Shown here: positions 14,635 through 22,589 of the stretch, piece by piece
How the letters are laid out: the number at the start of each line of letters is the position of its first letter
How positions within the stretch are numbered: the stretch's first letter is position 1
DNA from: Rhodobacteraceae bacterium UBA1943
Lineage (GTDB): Bacteria; Pseudomonadota; Alphaproteobacteria; Rhodobacterales; Rhodobacteraceae
Reading direction: 5' to 3'
DNA: 32,793 bases
Assembly: GCA_002336845.1 (NCBI GenBank)
Contig: DDEX01000011.1
Location: forward strand, 69,677-102,469
Notes under the pieces: model-generated
Database searches by the model: none
Seen by the model: the letters and a program-made list of their open reading frames with translations, nothing else
What the model was told of the DNA's origin: nothing
Position numbers and translations under genes: made by a program

Positions 14635-15636
14635 TCAGCGCACGACGAAGCCATGGGCAAAGGGATCGCGGTCATCAATGAAGATGGTGTTATAGCCGGT
14701 CATCCGCGCCCAACCCGCGACCGAGGGAATGATGGCGGGACGGTCGGCAACCGTGGTTGCCGCCTCGACCCGGCCCTTGAACAGGCTGCCAATGATGGAT
14801 TCGTGGGTGAATTCATCCCCCACCGCCAGTTTGCCCTTGGCCGCCAGTTGCGCCATGCGGGCAGAGGTGCCGGTGCCGCAGGGGCTGCGGTCAATCGCCT
14901 TGTCGCCATAGAACACGGCGTTGCGGGCATGGGCACCTGCAACCGTGGGCTTGCCGGTCCACAGGATATGGGAAAGGCCGTTGATCGCCGGGTGTTCGGG
15001 GTGAACGAACTCATACTTCGCGTTCAGTGCCGCGCGCAGTTTCGGCGACCAGCCGATCAGCTCGCCCGCCGTATGGTCGGCCATGTCGTGGAAGGCCTTC
15101 TGCGGCTCGACGATGGCATAGAAGTTGCCGCCATAGGCCACATCCACCACCACCTCGCCCAGACCTTCGACCTCGGCGGTCAACCCTTCGGCGTAAAGGA
15201 AACCGGGGACGTTGGTCAGACGCACTTCATCGACATAGCGGCCGTTCTGGACATAGGTGATGTCCACCTTGCCCGCAGGCGCGTCGATCGACAGCTTGCC
15301 CGGTTCGCGCGGCGTGATCAGGCCGTTCTCGATGCCCATGGTGATTGTGCCGATGGTGCCATGGCCGCACATCGGCAAGCAGCCAGAGGTTTCGATGAAC
15401 AGCACAGCCACATCGCAATCGGGGCGCGTGGGCGGGTAAAGGATGCTGCCCGACATCATGTCATGGCCGCGCGGTTCAAACATCAGGCCGGTGCGGATCC
15501 AGTCGAACTCACGCAGGAAATGGGCGCGGCGTTCCAGCATGTTGGCGCCCTCCAGCCGTGGGCCGCCGCCAGAGACGAGACGCACCGGGTTGCCGCAGGT
15601 ATGGCCGTCGATGCAGGAAAACGTATGGGTGGCCAT
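14635..15636 (-). CDS. 4-hydroxyproline 2-epimerase
   Basis: 333 residues of the proline racemase family. It interconverts trans-4-hydroxy-L-proline and cis-4-hydroxy-D-proline without cofactor. Both catalytic cysteines are present: Cys90 in LPMCGHGTIGT and Cys253 in DRSPCGTGTSAR. Having Cys at both sites excludes the Thr-type trans-3-hydroxyproline dehydratases. Neighbouring D-hydroxyproline dehydrogenase and deaminase genes identify it as a hydroxyproline rather than proline enzyme. It lies three bases after the dehydrogenase stop. Equivalent genes are named lhpA, hypE or hypRE elsewhere. Confidence 0.93.
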   Translation of the reverse strand: MATHTFSCIDGHTCGNPVRLVSGGGPRLEGANMLERRAHFLREFDWIRTGLMFEPRGHDMMSGSILYPPTRPDCDVAVLFIETSGCLPMCGHGTIGTITMGIENGLITPREPGKLSIDAPAGKVDITYVQNGRYVDEVRLTNVPGFLYAEGLTAEVEGLGEVVVDVAYGGNFYAIVEPQKAFHDMADHTAGELIGWSPKLRAALNAKYEFVHPEHPAINGLSHILWTGKPTVAGAHARNAVFYGDKAIDRSPCGTGTSARMAQLAAKGKLAVGDEFTHESIIGSLFKGRVEAATTVADRPAIIPSVAGWARMTGYNTIFIDDRDPFAHGFVVR

Positions 15637-15639
15637 GGG

Positions 15640-16881
15640 TCAGAACCTTTGCGGGCTGAAGGGGGTCAGGTCGATGGCGGGCGGGCGGGCGGTCAGAAGA
15701 TCGGCCACCAGCCGCGCAGTTCCACTGGATTGGGTCAGGCCAAGGTGGCCGTGCCCGAAAGCATATATCACGCGGGGCGAAGCACGCGAGAGGCCGATGG
15801 CGGGCAGGCTGTCGGGAAGCGAGGGGCGAAAGCCCATCCATTGCGTGCCACCTTCGGTCTTCAGGCCAGGCAGGAAGGCCTTGGCCTTGCGCAGCATCGC
15901 GTCTGACCGCTTGTAATTCGGGGGCAGTGACAGCCCGCCCAGTTCCACAGCGCCCCCAACGCGGATGCCGGTGGACAGGCGGCTGATCACAAAGCCATGG
16001 CCGCCAAAGGTGATCTGGCAACGCAGGTCAAGGGCACTTGGCGGCAGGGTGGTGTTATAACCGCGCTCGGTCTCCAGCGGGATGCGCTCTGCCAGCGTTG
16101 CGGCGATACGGTGCGAAAAGGCCCCTGCCGCCAGCACGACCTTTTCCGCATCCAGCGTGCCGCCGGTGTGACGGATGCGCACGCCATCGGACAGGGGAGA
16201 CAGGGCCATGACCTCGGCCCGCAGGATCGCGCCGCCCTGCGCCCGAAACCTCTCGGCAAGGGCAAGGGTGTAAAGTTTGGGGTCGGCGATGGAATACCAG
16301 CCGGGCGTGAAGGTGCCATGGGTGAACCGCGGCGACAGGCCCGGTTGCAGCGCAGCCATCTCTGCTGCTGTCATATGCTGAAAGGAAATGCCGTGATCGG
16401 CACGCGCCTGCCATCCGGGCAGGCTGGCGCGAAACTCTGCCTCGCCCTCATAAACTTGCAGGTTCCCGCGTTTTTCCAGCATCGGCAGAGTGCCGGTCGC
16501 GGCCAGAAACGGCTCCAGCTCCGCCCTGGAAAGATCCATCAGCGCCGTTTGCGCGGCGGTTGAGGCGGCGACGGCACGGGGTGAACAGGCCCGCCAGAAG
16601 CGATACATCCAAGGTGCTATCTTCAGCGCATAGGCAGGCGGCACCGACAACGGCCCCAGCGGGTCCAGCAGCCAGCGCGGCGCCTTGCGCAAGATACCCG
16701 GCGAGGCAAGGGGCAGAATGTCGGTAAAGGCAAAGGCCCCGGCGTTCCCGGCCGAGGCCCCGGCAGCGGGGCCATCGCGGTCAAGCACCGTGACAGACAG
16801 GCCCCGCGCCTGCGCGGCCAGCGCCGCCGACAGGCCGATGACCCCTGCACCGATGACGACCACACCCGCCATGTCAGGCAT
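15640..16881 (-). CDS. FAD-dependent D-hydroxyproline dehydrogenase (DadA-like)
   Basis: 413 residues of the DAO/DadA flavoprotein family. The N-terminal FAD-binding motif VVVIGAGVIGLSAALAA is followed by VTVLDRDGPAAGASAGNAG. C-terminal family blocks are ETERGYNTTLPP, QWMGFRPSLPDSLPAIG and YAFGHGHLGLTQSSGT. From context it oxidises cis-4-hydroxy-D-proline to 1-pyrroline-4-hydroxy-2-carboxylate, passing electrons to the respiratory chain. The start at 16881 overlaps the deaminase stop by eight bases and has a weak GAG seven bases before it; an ATG three codons later (16872) is the alternative. Confidence 0.88.
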   Translation of the reverse strand: MPDMAGVVVIGAGVIGLSAALAAQARGLSVTVLDRDGPAAGASAGNAGAFAFTDILPLASPGILRKAPRWLLDPLGPLSVPPAYALKIAPWMYRFWRACSPRAVAASTAAQTALMDLSRAELEPFLAATGTLPMLEKRGNLQVYEGEAEFRASLPGWQARADHGISFQHMTAAEMAALQPGLSPRFTHGTFTPGWYSIADPKLYTLALAERFRAQGGAILRAEVMALSPLSDGVRIRHTGGTLDAEKVVLAAGAFSHRIAATLAERIPLETERGYNTTLPPSALDLRCQITFGGHGFVISRLSTGIRVGGAVELGGLSLPPNYKRSDAMLRKAKAFLPGLKTEGGTQWMGFRPSLPDSLPAIGLSRASPRVIYAFGHGHLGLTQSSGTARLVADLLTARPPAIDLTPFSPQRF

Positions 16882-17827
16882 GGCGCGGCTCGAGCGCCGC
16901 CGACCAGTCGGCATACCAGGCGGTGAACAGCGCGAACTGCTTTTCGACAAAGCCCTGCTGGCTGGGCGACAGTGCGTCGCTTTCGTTGAAATGCAGCCTA
17001 TAGGCATCGTCGCCCTTCAGCACGAGCATGTGTTTGAAGAACAGCACCAGATCGGGGCCGGCATCGACCTCTGACAGCACCTGCATTGCGGTATCCAGCT
17101 CATAGGCCAGCCGCCGGGCGGTGGCATCGCCCGCAACAGCCGCCTTGCACAGCCGCGTCAGGTGCAAGACCTCGACCGGGAAGACGTTACCGATGCCGGT
17201 GATCGCGCCATCGGCATTGCAGTTGACATAGCCATGGAACACCGCGGTATCGACGCCGATCATCAGCTTGATGTCATCCGACCCGCTGGTGATTGCCTCG
17301 CCCGCATAGGACAGATCGGCAAAGCCGCCGAATTCCTTGAAGCCGACAAGGTTGGGGTGTTCGGCACGGATCTGGAAAAACAGGTCAGCCTTGGTCGAAT
17401 AGCCATAATAGGGGCTGTTGTAGATCACGGCAGGCAGCTTGGGCGCGGCCGACAAAACCGCCTTGAAGTGGGCCTTTTGCGCCGCAACCACAGTGCCGCG
17501 TGACAGAAGGCGCGGGATCATCATCAGGCCATGCGCGCCGACTTTCTGTGCATGAGCGGCAATCGCCACGGCGGTCGCGGTGTTCACAGCACCTGTGCCA
17601 ACGATCACCTTGATGCCCGCCTTCACCAGACGCTCCACCCCCTCCATCCGCTGTTCGGTGGTCAAAAGCGGCCAGTCGCCCATCGAGCCGCAATAGACCA
17701 CCGCCGACATGCCCAGACCGATCAACTCGCGGGCCTTTTCGACCAGCTTGTCGAAATCGGGCGAGCGGTCGGGCTTGCAAGGGGTCATCAGCGCGGGAAC
17801 CGTGCCGGTAAAGATCGCGGGGTTCAT
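16874..17827 (-). CDS. 1-pyrroline-4-hydroxy-2-carboxylate deaminase (DHDPS family)
   Basis: 317 residues of the dihydrodipicolinate synthase/N-acetylneuraminate lyase barrel family. By context it removes ammonia from 1-pyrroline-4-hydroxy-2-carboxylate to give 2-oxoglutarate semialdehyde. The barrel start TGTVPALMTP, the GSMGDWPLLT loop (in place of GTTGE), Tyr in AVIYNSPYYG and the Schiff-base Lys in NLVGFKEFGG are visible. The GGAGG site lies just before the ATG at 17827; an ATG four codons upstream overlaps this site and was rejected. It is first in the operon, behind an exact TATAAT and a palindromic operator. Confidence 0.9.
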   Translation of the reverse strand: MNPAIFTGTVPALMTPCKPDRSPDFDKLVEKARELIGLGMSAVVYCGSMGDWPLLTTEQRMEGVERLVKAGIKVIVGTGAVNTATAVAIAAHAQKVGAHGLMMIPRLLSRGTVVAAQKAHFKAVLSAAPKLPAVIYNSPYYGYSTKADLFFQIRAEHPNLVGFKEFGGFADLSYAGEAITSGSDDIKLMIGVDTAVFHGYVNCNADGAITGIGNVFPVEVLHLTRLCKAAVAGDATARRLAYELDTAMQVLSEVDAGPDLVLFFKHMLVLKGDDAYRLHFNESDALSPSQQGFVEKQFALFTAWYADWSAALEPRHA

Positions 17828-17877
17828 GGGTGCCTCCATCTGGCCAGGTCCGAATTTGGGGTCACTATAAATCTTGC

Positions 17878-17883
17878 ATTATA
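17878..17883 (-). promoter_or_regulatory. -10 element of the hydroxyproline operon
   Basis: On the minus strand the hexamer is exactly TATAAT, 50 bases before the deaminase ATG, in a short AT-rich gap. No good -35 stands 17 bases upstream (AGCTTT), suggesting weak basal or regulated activity. Confidence 0.55.
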
Positions 17884-17884
17884 T

Positions 17885-17894
17885 TTGTCGACAA
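17885..17894. promoter_or_regulatory. Candidate GntR/FCD operator
   Basis: TTGTCGACAA is a perfect 10-bp palindrome of the TTGT-N2-ACAA form typical of FCD-type GntR operators. It is one base away from the TATAAT element of the hydroxyproline operon and four bases past the stop of the gntR gene. A repressor bound here would block RNA polymerase. Confidence 0.65.
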
Positions 17895-17898
17895 GAAT

Positions 17899-18603
17899 CT
17901 AAAGCTCTGGATGCTGTCGCCCGTCGCGAGCGATGCGGTCCTGGATCTGGCGGACGATCTGGTCGGCATGGGCCTTGGCCAGCCGGTCGCACAAGGCCAC
18001 ATCGCGCGCGGCGATAGCGGCGATGATGGCCTCATGCTCGACCACATAGGGATGCGGCTGGCGCGGTTCGAAATCGGGGTAATAATACAGGCGCAGGATG
18101 CGACGCCCCTCATCCAGCAGGCGTGAAAAAAGCTGGGTGTAATAGGGGTTACGCCCGGCCACCGCGACTTCCATATGAAAATCGCGGTTGTCGGCAATCA
18201 TGCGCGCCTGATCGCCGGACTGAACCGAGCTGGCATAGGCTGCTTCCAATGCACGGATGCGCGGCAGATCGTCGGGGCCATGAAACTCGGCGGCAAGGCG
18301 GGTGGTGACGCGGTACATCAACGTCAGCGCGTCAAAAAAGGCATTGAGGTTGGCAAAGTCGATCGGCGCAACCACCGTGGTGCGGTTGGTCAGCGCCGTC
18401 ACCAGCCCCTCGCCCGACAGCCGCGCCAGCGCCTCGCGCACCGGCGTGCGCGACATCGAAAGGCGCTCGGCCAGGGTGATCTCGTCAATCGGCGTGCCGG
18501 GGGGCAGCGTCAGGTCAAGGATTTCCTCGCGCAGCAGATCATAGACGATCCGCGCCCCGGACCCGCGCTTGCGTTCGGCTATGTCTTCGGCAACGTCGCT
18601 CAT
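17899..18603 (-). CDS. GntR family regulator, FCD (FadR-type) subfamily
   Basis: 234 residues. The N-terminal winged helix spans about residues 16-78, with IVYDLLREEILDLTLPPGTPIDE, the helix-turn-helix LAERLSMSRTPVREALARL and the wing EGLVTALTNRTTVV. The FCD domain follows; its metal-site pattern is seen in NRDFHMEVA, VEHEAIIAAIAARD and KAHADQIV. It is most likely the regulator of the hydroxyproline operon 71 bases downstream, sensing a pathway compound. A GGGGG-rich site precedes the ATG. It lies 62 bases after the kinase fusion gene on the same strand, with only an imperfect hairpin between. Confidence 0.92.
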   Translation of the reverse strand: MSDVAEDIAERKRGSGARIVYDLLREEILDLTLPPGTPIDEITLAERLSMSRTPVREALARLSGEGLVTALTNRTTVVAPIDFANLNAFFDALTLMYRVTTRLAAEFHGPDDLPRIRALEAAYASSVQSGDQARMIADNRDFHMEVAVAGRNPYYTQLFSRLLDEGRRILRLYYYPDFEPRQPHPYVVEHEAIIAAIAARDVALCDRLAKAHADQIVRQIQDRIARDGRQHPEL

Positions 18604-18665
18604 CTTGGGCCCCCTGTTCTTCCCCCAGCCTTACGGGGCGGCAGGGGGGCAGGCAAGCAAAGCCG

Positions 18666-20309
18666 TCATTCGGGCAGCGCCGCCTGCCCTGCCAGATGTT
18701 CGAACAGACGCGCCACCGCTTCGGCACCGGGGTCGGTATGGCCGGTCAGTTGCGCCGCATTGATATAGGCCGACCGGCCCGCCTTGGCCCGCGTCATTCC
18801 GGCGGTCAGGTCTGCTCCCGTACGGGCGGCGTGGGCGGCGGCGGCAAGACCGCCCGTGGCCAGCGCCTCCAGCGCGGGGTAAAGGGCATCCACCATGGTG
18901 CGGTCGCCCGGATGCGCGCCGCCGATCTCCTGCATCCGTTGCAAACCCGCCTTCAGCGCCTCGGTCATCGAGGTGCCGGAAGAGGTCGCATCACCCGCCG
19001 CCGAAAAGAAGATCGCCAGCAGCACACCCGATGAACCACCCATCGTCTGGCTAAGTTCCAGCCCGATCGCGCGGAAAAGCTGGGTGTGATCTGCCAGCGG
19101 CAACTGGTCCATCGCCGCAATCAGCGCCCGCGCAGCACCCGCCAGCGTCGAGCCGGTGTCGCCATCGCCCGCCTTGGCATCCAGATGGTTCAGGTCGGCC
19201 TCTGCTGCGATCAGAATCTCGCAGCAGCGCGTCAGGAAATCGCGTGTTGCGGCGTGGGCCGAAGGCACGGGGCGGATGGGTTTCAACCCGTCGGGCAAGG
19301 CGCGCACCTCAGCTGGTGCGAGGGCGTGCAGGCCGGGCCAGGCAGAGGGGGCGACAGGTGCTGCAAGGGCCTGAAGCTCGCTCTCATCCGCCGGATAGAC
19401 CGAAACGGAAAAGCCCCGCATATCCAGCGAGGTCATCAGACAGGCAGGCCCGACCACATGACCGATGCGGTCGGCAATCGAAGACCGGGTCAGCTCATAC
19501 AGCAGCACCGACATTTCCAGCACCGAAGCCCCGCCCAGATTGTTCACCAGAACCGCATGACGCACATCCGGCGCCATGTGCGGTGCCAGCTTTTCGGCGA
19601 CCATGGCCACAGCGCCGCGCGCATCGCGGTAATCGACCTGCTCCACCCCGGCCTCACCATGAATGCCAAGGCCCAGTTCCGCCTTGCCACGCGGGATACG
19701 GTCTTCCTTCGGGGCGCCGGGTACGGTGCAGGTATCCAGCGACATGCCAATAGACCGCGTGCCCGCGATCACCCGTTCGGCGGCGGCGGCGACGGTCGCA
19801 AGATCGGCCCCGGCCTCGGCCAGCGCGCCCGCGATCTTGTGGACAAACAGCGTTCCGGCCACGCCGCGTGCTTGCGGCTGGTCGGGCAGCGCCACATCGT
19901 CATCGACGATCACCACACGCACATTCAGGCCAAAGGCGCGGGCGCGCTCGGCGGCAAGGCCAAAGTTCAGCCGGTCTCCGGTGTAGTTCTTGACGATCAG
20001 CAGGCACCCCGCCGCCCCCGTCACCGCCAGTATCCCCGCCAGCACCGCATCCACCGATGGCGAGGCAAAGACATCGCCGCACACCGCAGCCGTCAGCATC
20101 CCCTGCCCCACAAACCCGGCATGGGCCGGTTCATGCCCCGCCCCGCCGCCCGAGACCAGCGCGACTTTCGAGCGGTCCCAGTCCGTCCGCACGACAACCC
20201 GGATATGCGGATAACCGTCCAGCCGCGCCAGCCTGCCACCCGAGGCTGCCACCAGCCCGTCGATCGCCTCGGCCACGATGTCTTCGCGTTTGTTGATGAA
20301 CTGGGTCAT
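18666..20309 (-). CDS. Dihydroxyacetone kinase family protein, DhaK-DhaL fusion
   Basis: 547 residues, a single-chain ATP-dependent kinase of the DAK family acting on short ketoses such as dihydroxyacetone or erythrulose. The N-terminal DhaK domain (about 1-335) has SGGGAGHEPAHAGFVG, KNYTGDRLNFGLA and His217 in LGIHGEAGVEQ, the residue that binds the ketose carbonyl covalently. The DhaL domain (about 355-547) has the metal-binding Asp pattern DAKAGDGDTGSTL (Asp377, Asp382, Asp384), TMGGSSGVLLAIFF and GDRTMVDAL. It is the last gene of the ABC importer operon (gap nine bases), so its substrate probably derives from the imported compound. Confidence 0.93.
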   Translation of the reverse strand: MTQFINKREDIVAEAIDGLVAASGGRLARLDGYPHIRVVVRTDWDRSKVALVSGGGAGHEPAHAGFVGQGMLTAAVCGDVFASPSVDAVLAGILAVTGAAGCLLIVKNYTGDRLNFGLAAERARAFGLNVRVVIVDDDVALPDQPQARGVAGTLFVHKIAGALAEAGADLATVAAAAERVIAGTRSIGMSLDTCTVPGAPKEDRIPRGKAELGLGIHGEAGVEQVDYRDARGAVAMVAEKLAPHMAPDVRHAVLVNNLGGASVLEMSVLLYELTRSSIADRIGHVVGPACLMTSLDMRGFSVSVYPADESELQALAAPVAPSAWPGLHALAPAEVRALPDGLKPIRPVPSAHAATRDFLTRCCEILIAAEADLNHLDAKAGDGDTGSTLAGAARALIAAMDQLPLADHTQLFRAIGLELSQTMGGSSGVLLAIFFSAAGDATSSGTSMTEALKAGLQRMQEIGGAHPGDRTMVDALYPALEALATGGLAAAAHAARTGADLTAGMTRAKAGRSAYINAAQLTGHTDPGAEAVARLFEHLAGQAALPE

Positions 20310-20318
20310 GTCGTCCTC

Positions 20319-21311
20319 TCAGATCAGCCGAGCGCCAGAGGCGTCGAAGTAAAACGGGGCCTTGGGGCGGATGGGCAAGATGTCACCGGGGCGCAAGGGG
20401 CTATGCGCCTCGGTCACCGTCACAAGGTCATGCGACCGGAAGGTCAGGTGCAGGCGGGTCTGGTCACCCAGATGCTCGATCCGGCGGACAAGGCTGTCTT
20501 CGCCCGTGCCCTGCTCGATCTGCTCGGGGCGCAGGCCGATGGTCGTGGCCCCGGCGGGCGCACCGCCGAAAAGGTCCGCTGGCAACAGGTTGATGCGCGG
20601 CTGGCCAAGGCGGCTGGCGGCATAAAGGGAAACCGGGTTTTCATAAACCTCGCGCGGGGTGCCGAACTGCACGAGGCGGCCGTGGTCCAGAACGCCGATA
20701 TGGGTGGCCATGGTCATCGCCTCGATCTGGTCGTGGGTGACATACAGGAAAGTCGCGCCAAGGTCGGACTGGATGCGCTTCAACTCCACCCGCAACTCCG
20801 CGCGCAGTTTGGCGTCCAGCGAGGACAGCGGTTCATCCATCAGATAGACCGTCGGCTGGCGCACCAGCGCCCGCCCGATGGAAACGCGCTGCATCTCGCC
20901 CCCCGAAAGGGCGGTGGCCTTGTTATCCAGTTTGTGCGCGATGCGCAGGGTTTCGGCCACAGCCTGCACCTTGGCCGCGATCTGGTCGGGCGGCGTCTTG
21001 AGCAGCGGCGATTTCAGCGGGAAGGCAAGGTTTTCACGCACACTCATATGCGGGTAAAGCGAGTATTGCTGAAACACCATCGCCACATTGCGCTCTGCCG
21101 GGCTAAGGGCCGTCACCTCGCGCCCGCCGATCAACACCTGCCCCTGATCGGGCCGATCCAGCCCCGAGACCATGCGCAACAGCGTGGTCTTGCCCGCGCC
21201 GGTGGGGCCAAGGAGGACGACGAAGCTCCCATCCGGCACCGTCAGCGATACATCGTCCAGCGCGGTGGTGGCAAAACGGCGGGTGACGTGGCGCAGTTCG
21301 ATCTCAGCCAT
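20319..21311 (-). CDS. Sugar/polyol ABC transporter ATP-binding protein 1 (MalK/UgpC type)
   Basis: 330 residues. Walker A is GPTGAGKTT, the signature LSGGEMQRVSIGRAL, Walker B VYLMDEP and the switch His in YVTHDQIEAMTMA. A C-terminal TOBE-like region follows (TTIGLRPEQIEQG), typical of CUT1 importers. The ATG at 21311 overlaps the stop of the second ATPase gene by eight bases. Two distinct ATPase genes in one CUT1 operon imply a heterodimeric motor, as known for glycerol-type importers (GlpS/GlpT) in rhizobia; most CUT1 systems use one. Confidence 0.92.
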   Translation of the reverse strand: MAEIELRHVTRRFATTALDDVSLTVPDGSFVVLLGPTGAGKTTLLRMVSGLDRPDQGQVLIGGREVTALSPAERNVAMVFQQYSLYPHMSVRENLAFPLKSPLLKTPPDQIAAKVQAVAETLRIAHKLDNKATALSGGEMQRVSIGRALVRQPTVYLMDEPLSSLDAKLRAELRVELKRIQSDLGATFLYVTHDQIEAMTMATHIGVLDHGRLVQFGTPREVYENPVSLYAASRLGQPRINLLPADLFGGAPAGATTIGLRPEQIEQGTGEDSLVRRIEHLGDQTRLHLTFRSHDLVTVTEAHSPLRPGDILPIRPKAPFYFDASGARLI

Positions 21312-22401
21312 GTGACAGCACCTTTTCATTGGCGGCCGAGCGCAAGGCCTGGCCGGTCGCGGCATCGAACAGCGTGATGCGGCGAGGGTCGAGGCCAAGG
21401 CCGACCTGGCCGCCGGTTGCAACCGCGCGGCCGGACGGCAGCCGCAGCTTGACCGCACCAAAGGCGGTGCGGACGGTAATGATCTGGGTCGTGCCCAAGT
21501 ACTCGGTCGCCAGAACTTCGCCGCGCAGGGACGAGGCATCGTCCAGCGCCACATGCTCGGGGCGAATACCCAGAACCAGTGCCCCGGCGGCCCCTTCGCG
21601 CAGTTCGGGCATACCGAAGGTGTGGCCCCCAAGGTTGACCGAGGTGGCCCCGATGCCCACCATCCCCTCGAACGGCAGGACATTCATCGCGGGCGATCCG
21701 ATGAACCCGGCGACGAACAGCGTGGCGGGCCAGTCGTAGATTTCCTGCGGACGTCCGAATTGCTCGACGACGCCGTGGTTCATCACCACGATCTTGTCGC
21801 CCATCTGCATCGCCTCCAGCTGGTCATGGGTGACATAGACGGTGGTCGCCCCCATCCGGTCATGCAGGGCGCGCAGCTCTTCGGCCATATGCTCGCGGAA
21901 TTCGGCATCCAGCGCGCCCAGGGGTTCATCCATGAAAAAAGCCTTGGGCTGACGCACGATAGCACGGCCAAGGGCCACGCGCTGACGGTCGCCTCCCGAC
22001 AGGCCACCGACGGGACGGTCGAGCATGGTTTCGATGCCAAGAATGCGGGCCACTTCCGTCACACGGTTGCGCGTCTCCGTTCGGCTCATTCCCTGACTGC
22101 GCAGGGGATAGCCGATATTTCCGCCGACGGTCAGATGCGGGTACAGCGCAAACATCTGGAAGACAAAGGCGATGTCGCGCTGGCTGGCACGCTTTTGCGC
22201 AACCTCTTCGCCGTCGATGAAAATCTCGCCACTGGTCGGCAGTTCCAGGCCGGCCATCATGCGCAAGGTGGTGGTCTTGCCGCAACCCGAGGGACCGAGC
22301 AGCATGAAGAACTCGCCGTCCTCGATGGTAAAGGTCGAGGATTTGACGGCAGTAAAGGCGCCGAAATCCTTGCGAAGGTTCTGGATGCGGATCTGCGCCA
22401 T
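21304..22401 (-). CDS. Sugar/polyol ABC transporter ATP-binding protein 2 (MalK/UgpC type)
   Basis: 365 residues. Walker A GPSGCGKTTTL, signature GGLSGGDRQRVALGRAI, Walker B AFFMDEP and switch His in YVTHDQLEAMQMGD are intact, and the TOBE region contains LVLGIRPEHVAL. It pairs with the ATPase encoded next. The ATG overlaps the stop of the 62-residue membrane protein as TGATG. The longer open frame upstream runs through the small membrane protein gene and is not the start. Confidence 0.92.
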   Translation of the reverse strand: MAQIRIQNLRKDFGAFTAVKSSTFTIEDGEFFMLLGPSGCGKTTTLRMMAGLELPTSGEIFIDGEEVAQKRASQRDIAFVFQMFALYPHLTVGGNIGYPLRSQGMSRTETRNRVTEVARILGIETMLDRPVGGLSGGDRQRVALGRAIVRQPKAFFMDEPLGALDAEFREHMAEELRALHDRMGATTVYVTHDQLEAMQMGDKIVVMNHGVVEQFGRPQEIYDWPATLFVAGFIGSPAMNVLPFEGMVGIGATSVNLGGHTFGMPELREGAAGALVLGIRPEHVALDDASSLRGEVLATEYLGTTQIITVRTAFGAVKLRLPSGRAVATGGQVGLGLDPRRITLFDAATGQALRSAANEKVLSHG

Positions 22402-22589
22402 CAGGAGGGGAACTTTCCGACGACCATGAACAGGATCGTGCCGACAAGGGTGACAAGGAAGGACCAGGTGTAAAAGGCCAGAACCCACGGCTGCATCATC
22501 ATCACGACGCCCAGCGCGATCAGGATCGAGGCCAGCATCTCCCATGGCCCACGACGAAAGGTGCGAAGTCCGGTCAGGAAGGTCATCAT
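22401..22589 (-). CDS. Small two-helix membrane protein of the ABC operon
   Basis: 62 residues with two hydrophobic segments, about 16-34 (MLASILIALGVVMMM) and 40-58 (YTWSFLVTLVGTILFMVV), and a basic N-terminus that suggests cytoplasmic location by the positive-inside rule. It overlaps the permease stop by four bases (ATGA) and the next ATPase start by one, so it is truly translated in the operon and not a shadow. Position and composition recall the small membrane protein (GlpU/DUF2160) of glycerol importers with two ATPases, but it is shorter and I cannot assign a family. A second ATG one codon later is possible. Confidence 0.75.
   Translation of the reverse strand: MMTFLTGLRTFRRGPWEMLASILIALGVVMMMQPWVLAFYTWSFLVTLVGTILFMVVGKFPS

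Noticed and set aside
18604..18665. Terminator between the kinase fusion and gntR genes
   Set aside because: The C-rich and G-rich tracts pair only with mismatches and there is no T tract, so co-transcription cannot be excluded.
19086..21377. A 763-codon plus-strand open frame
   Set aside because: It lies antisense to the DhaK-DhaL fusion and an ABC ATPase with clear motifs; its translation is His/Arg/Gln-rich and not protein-like.
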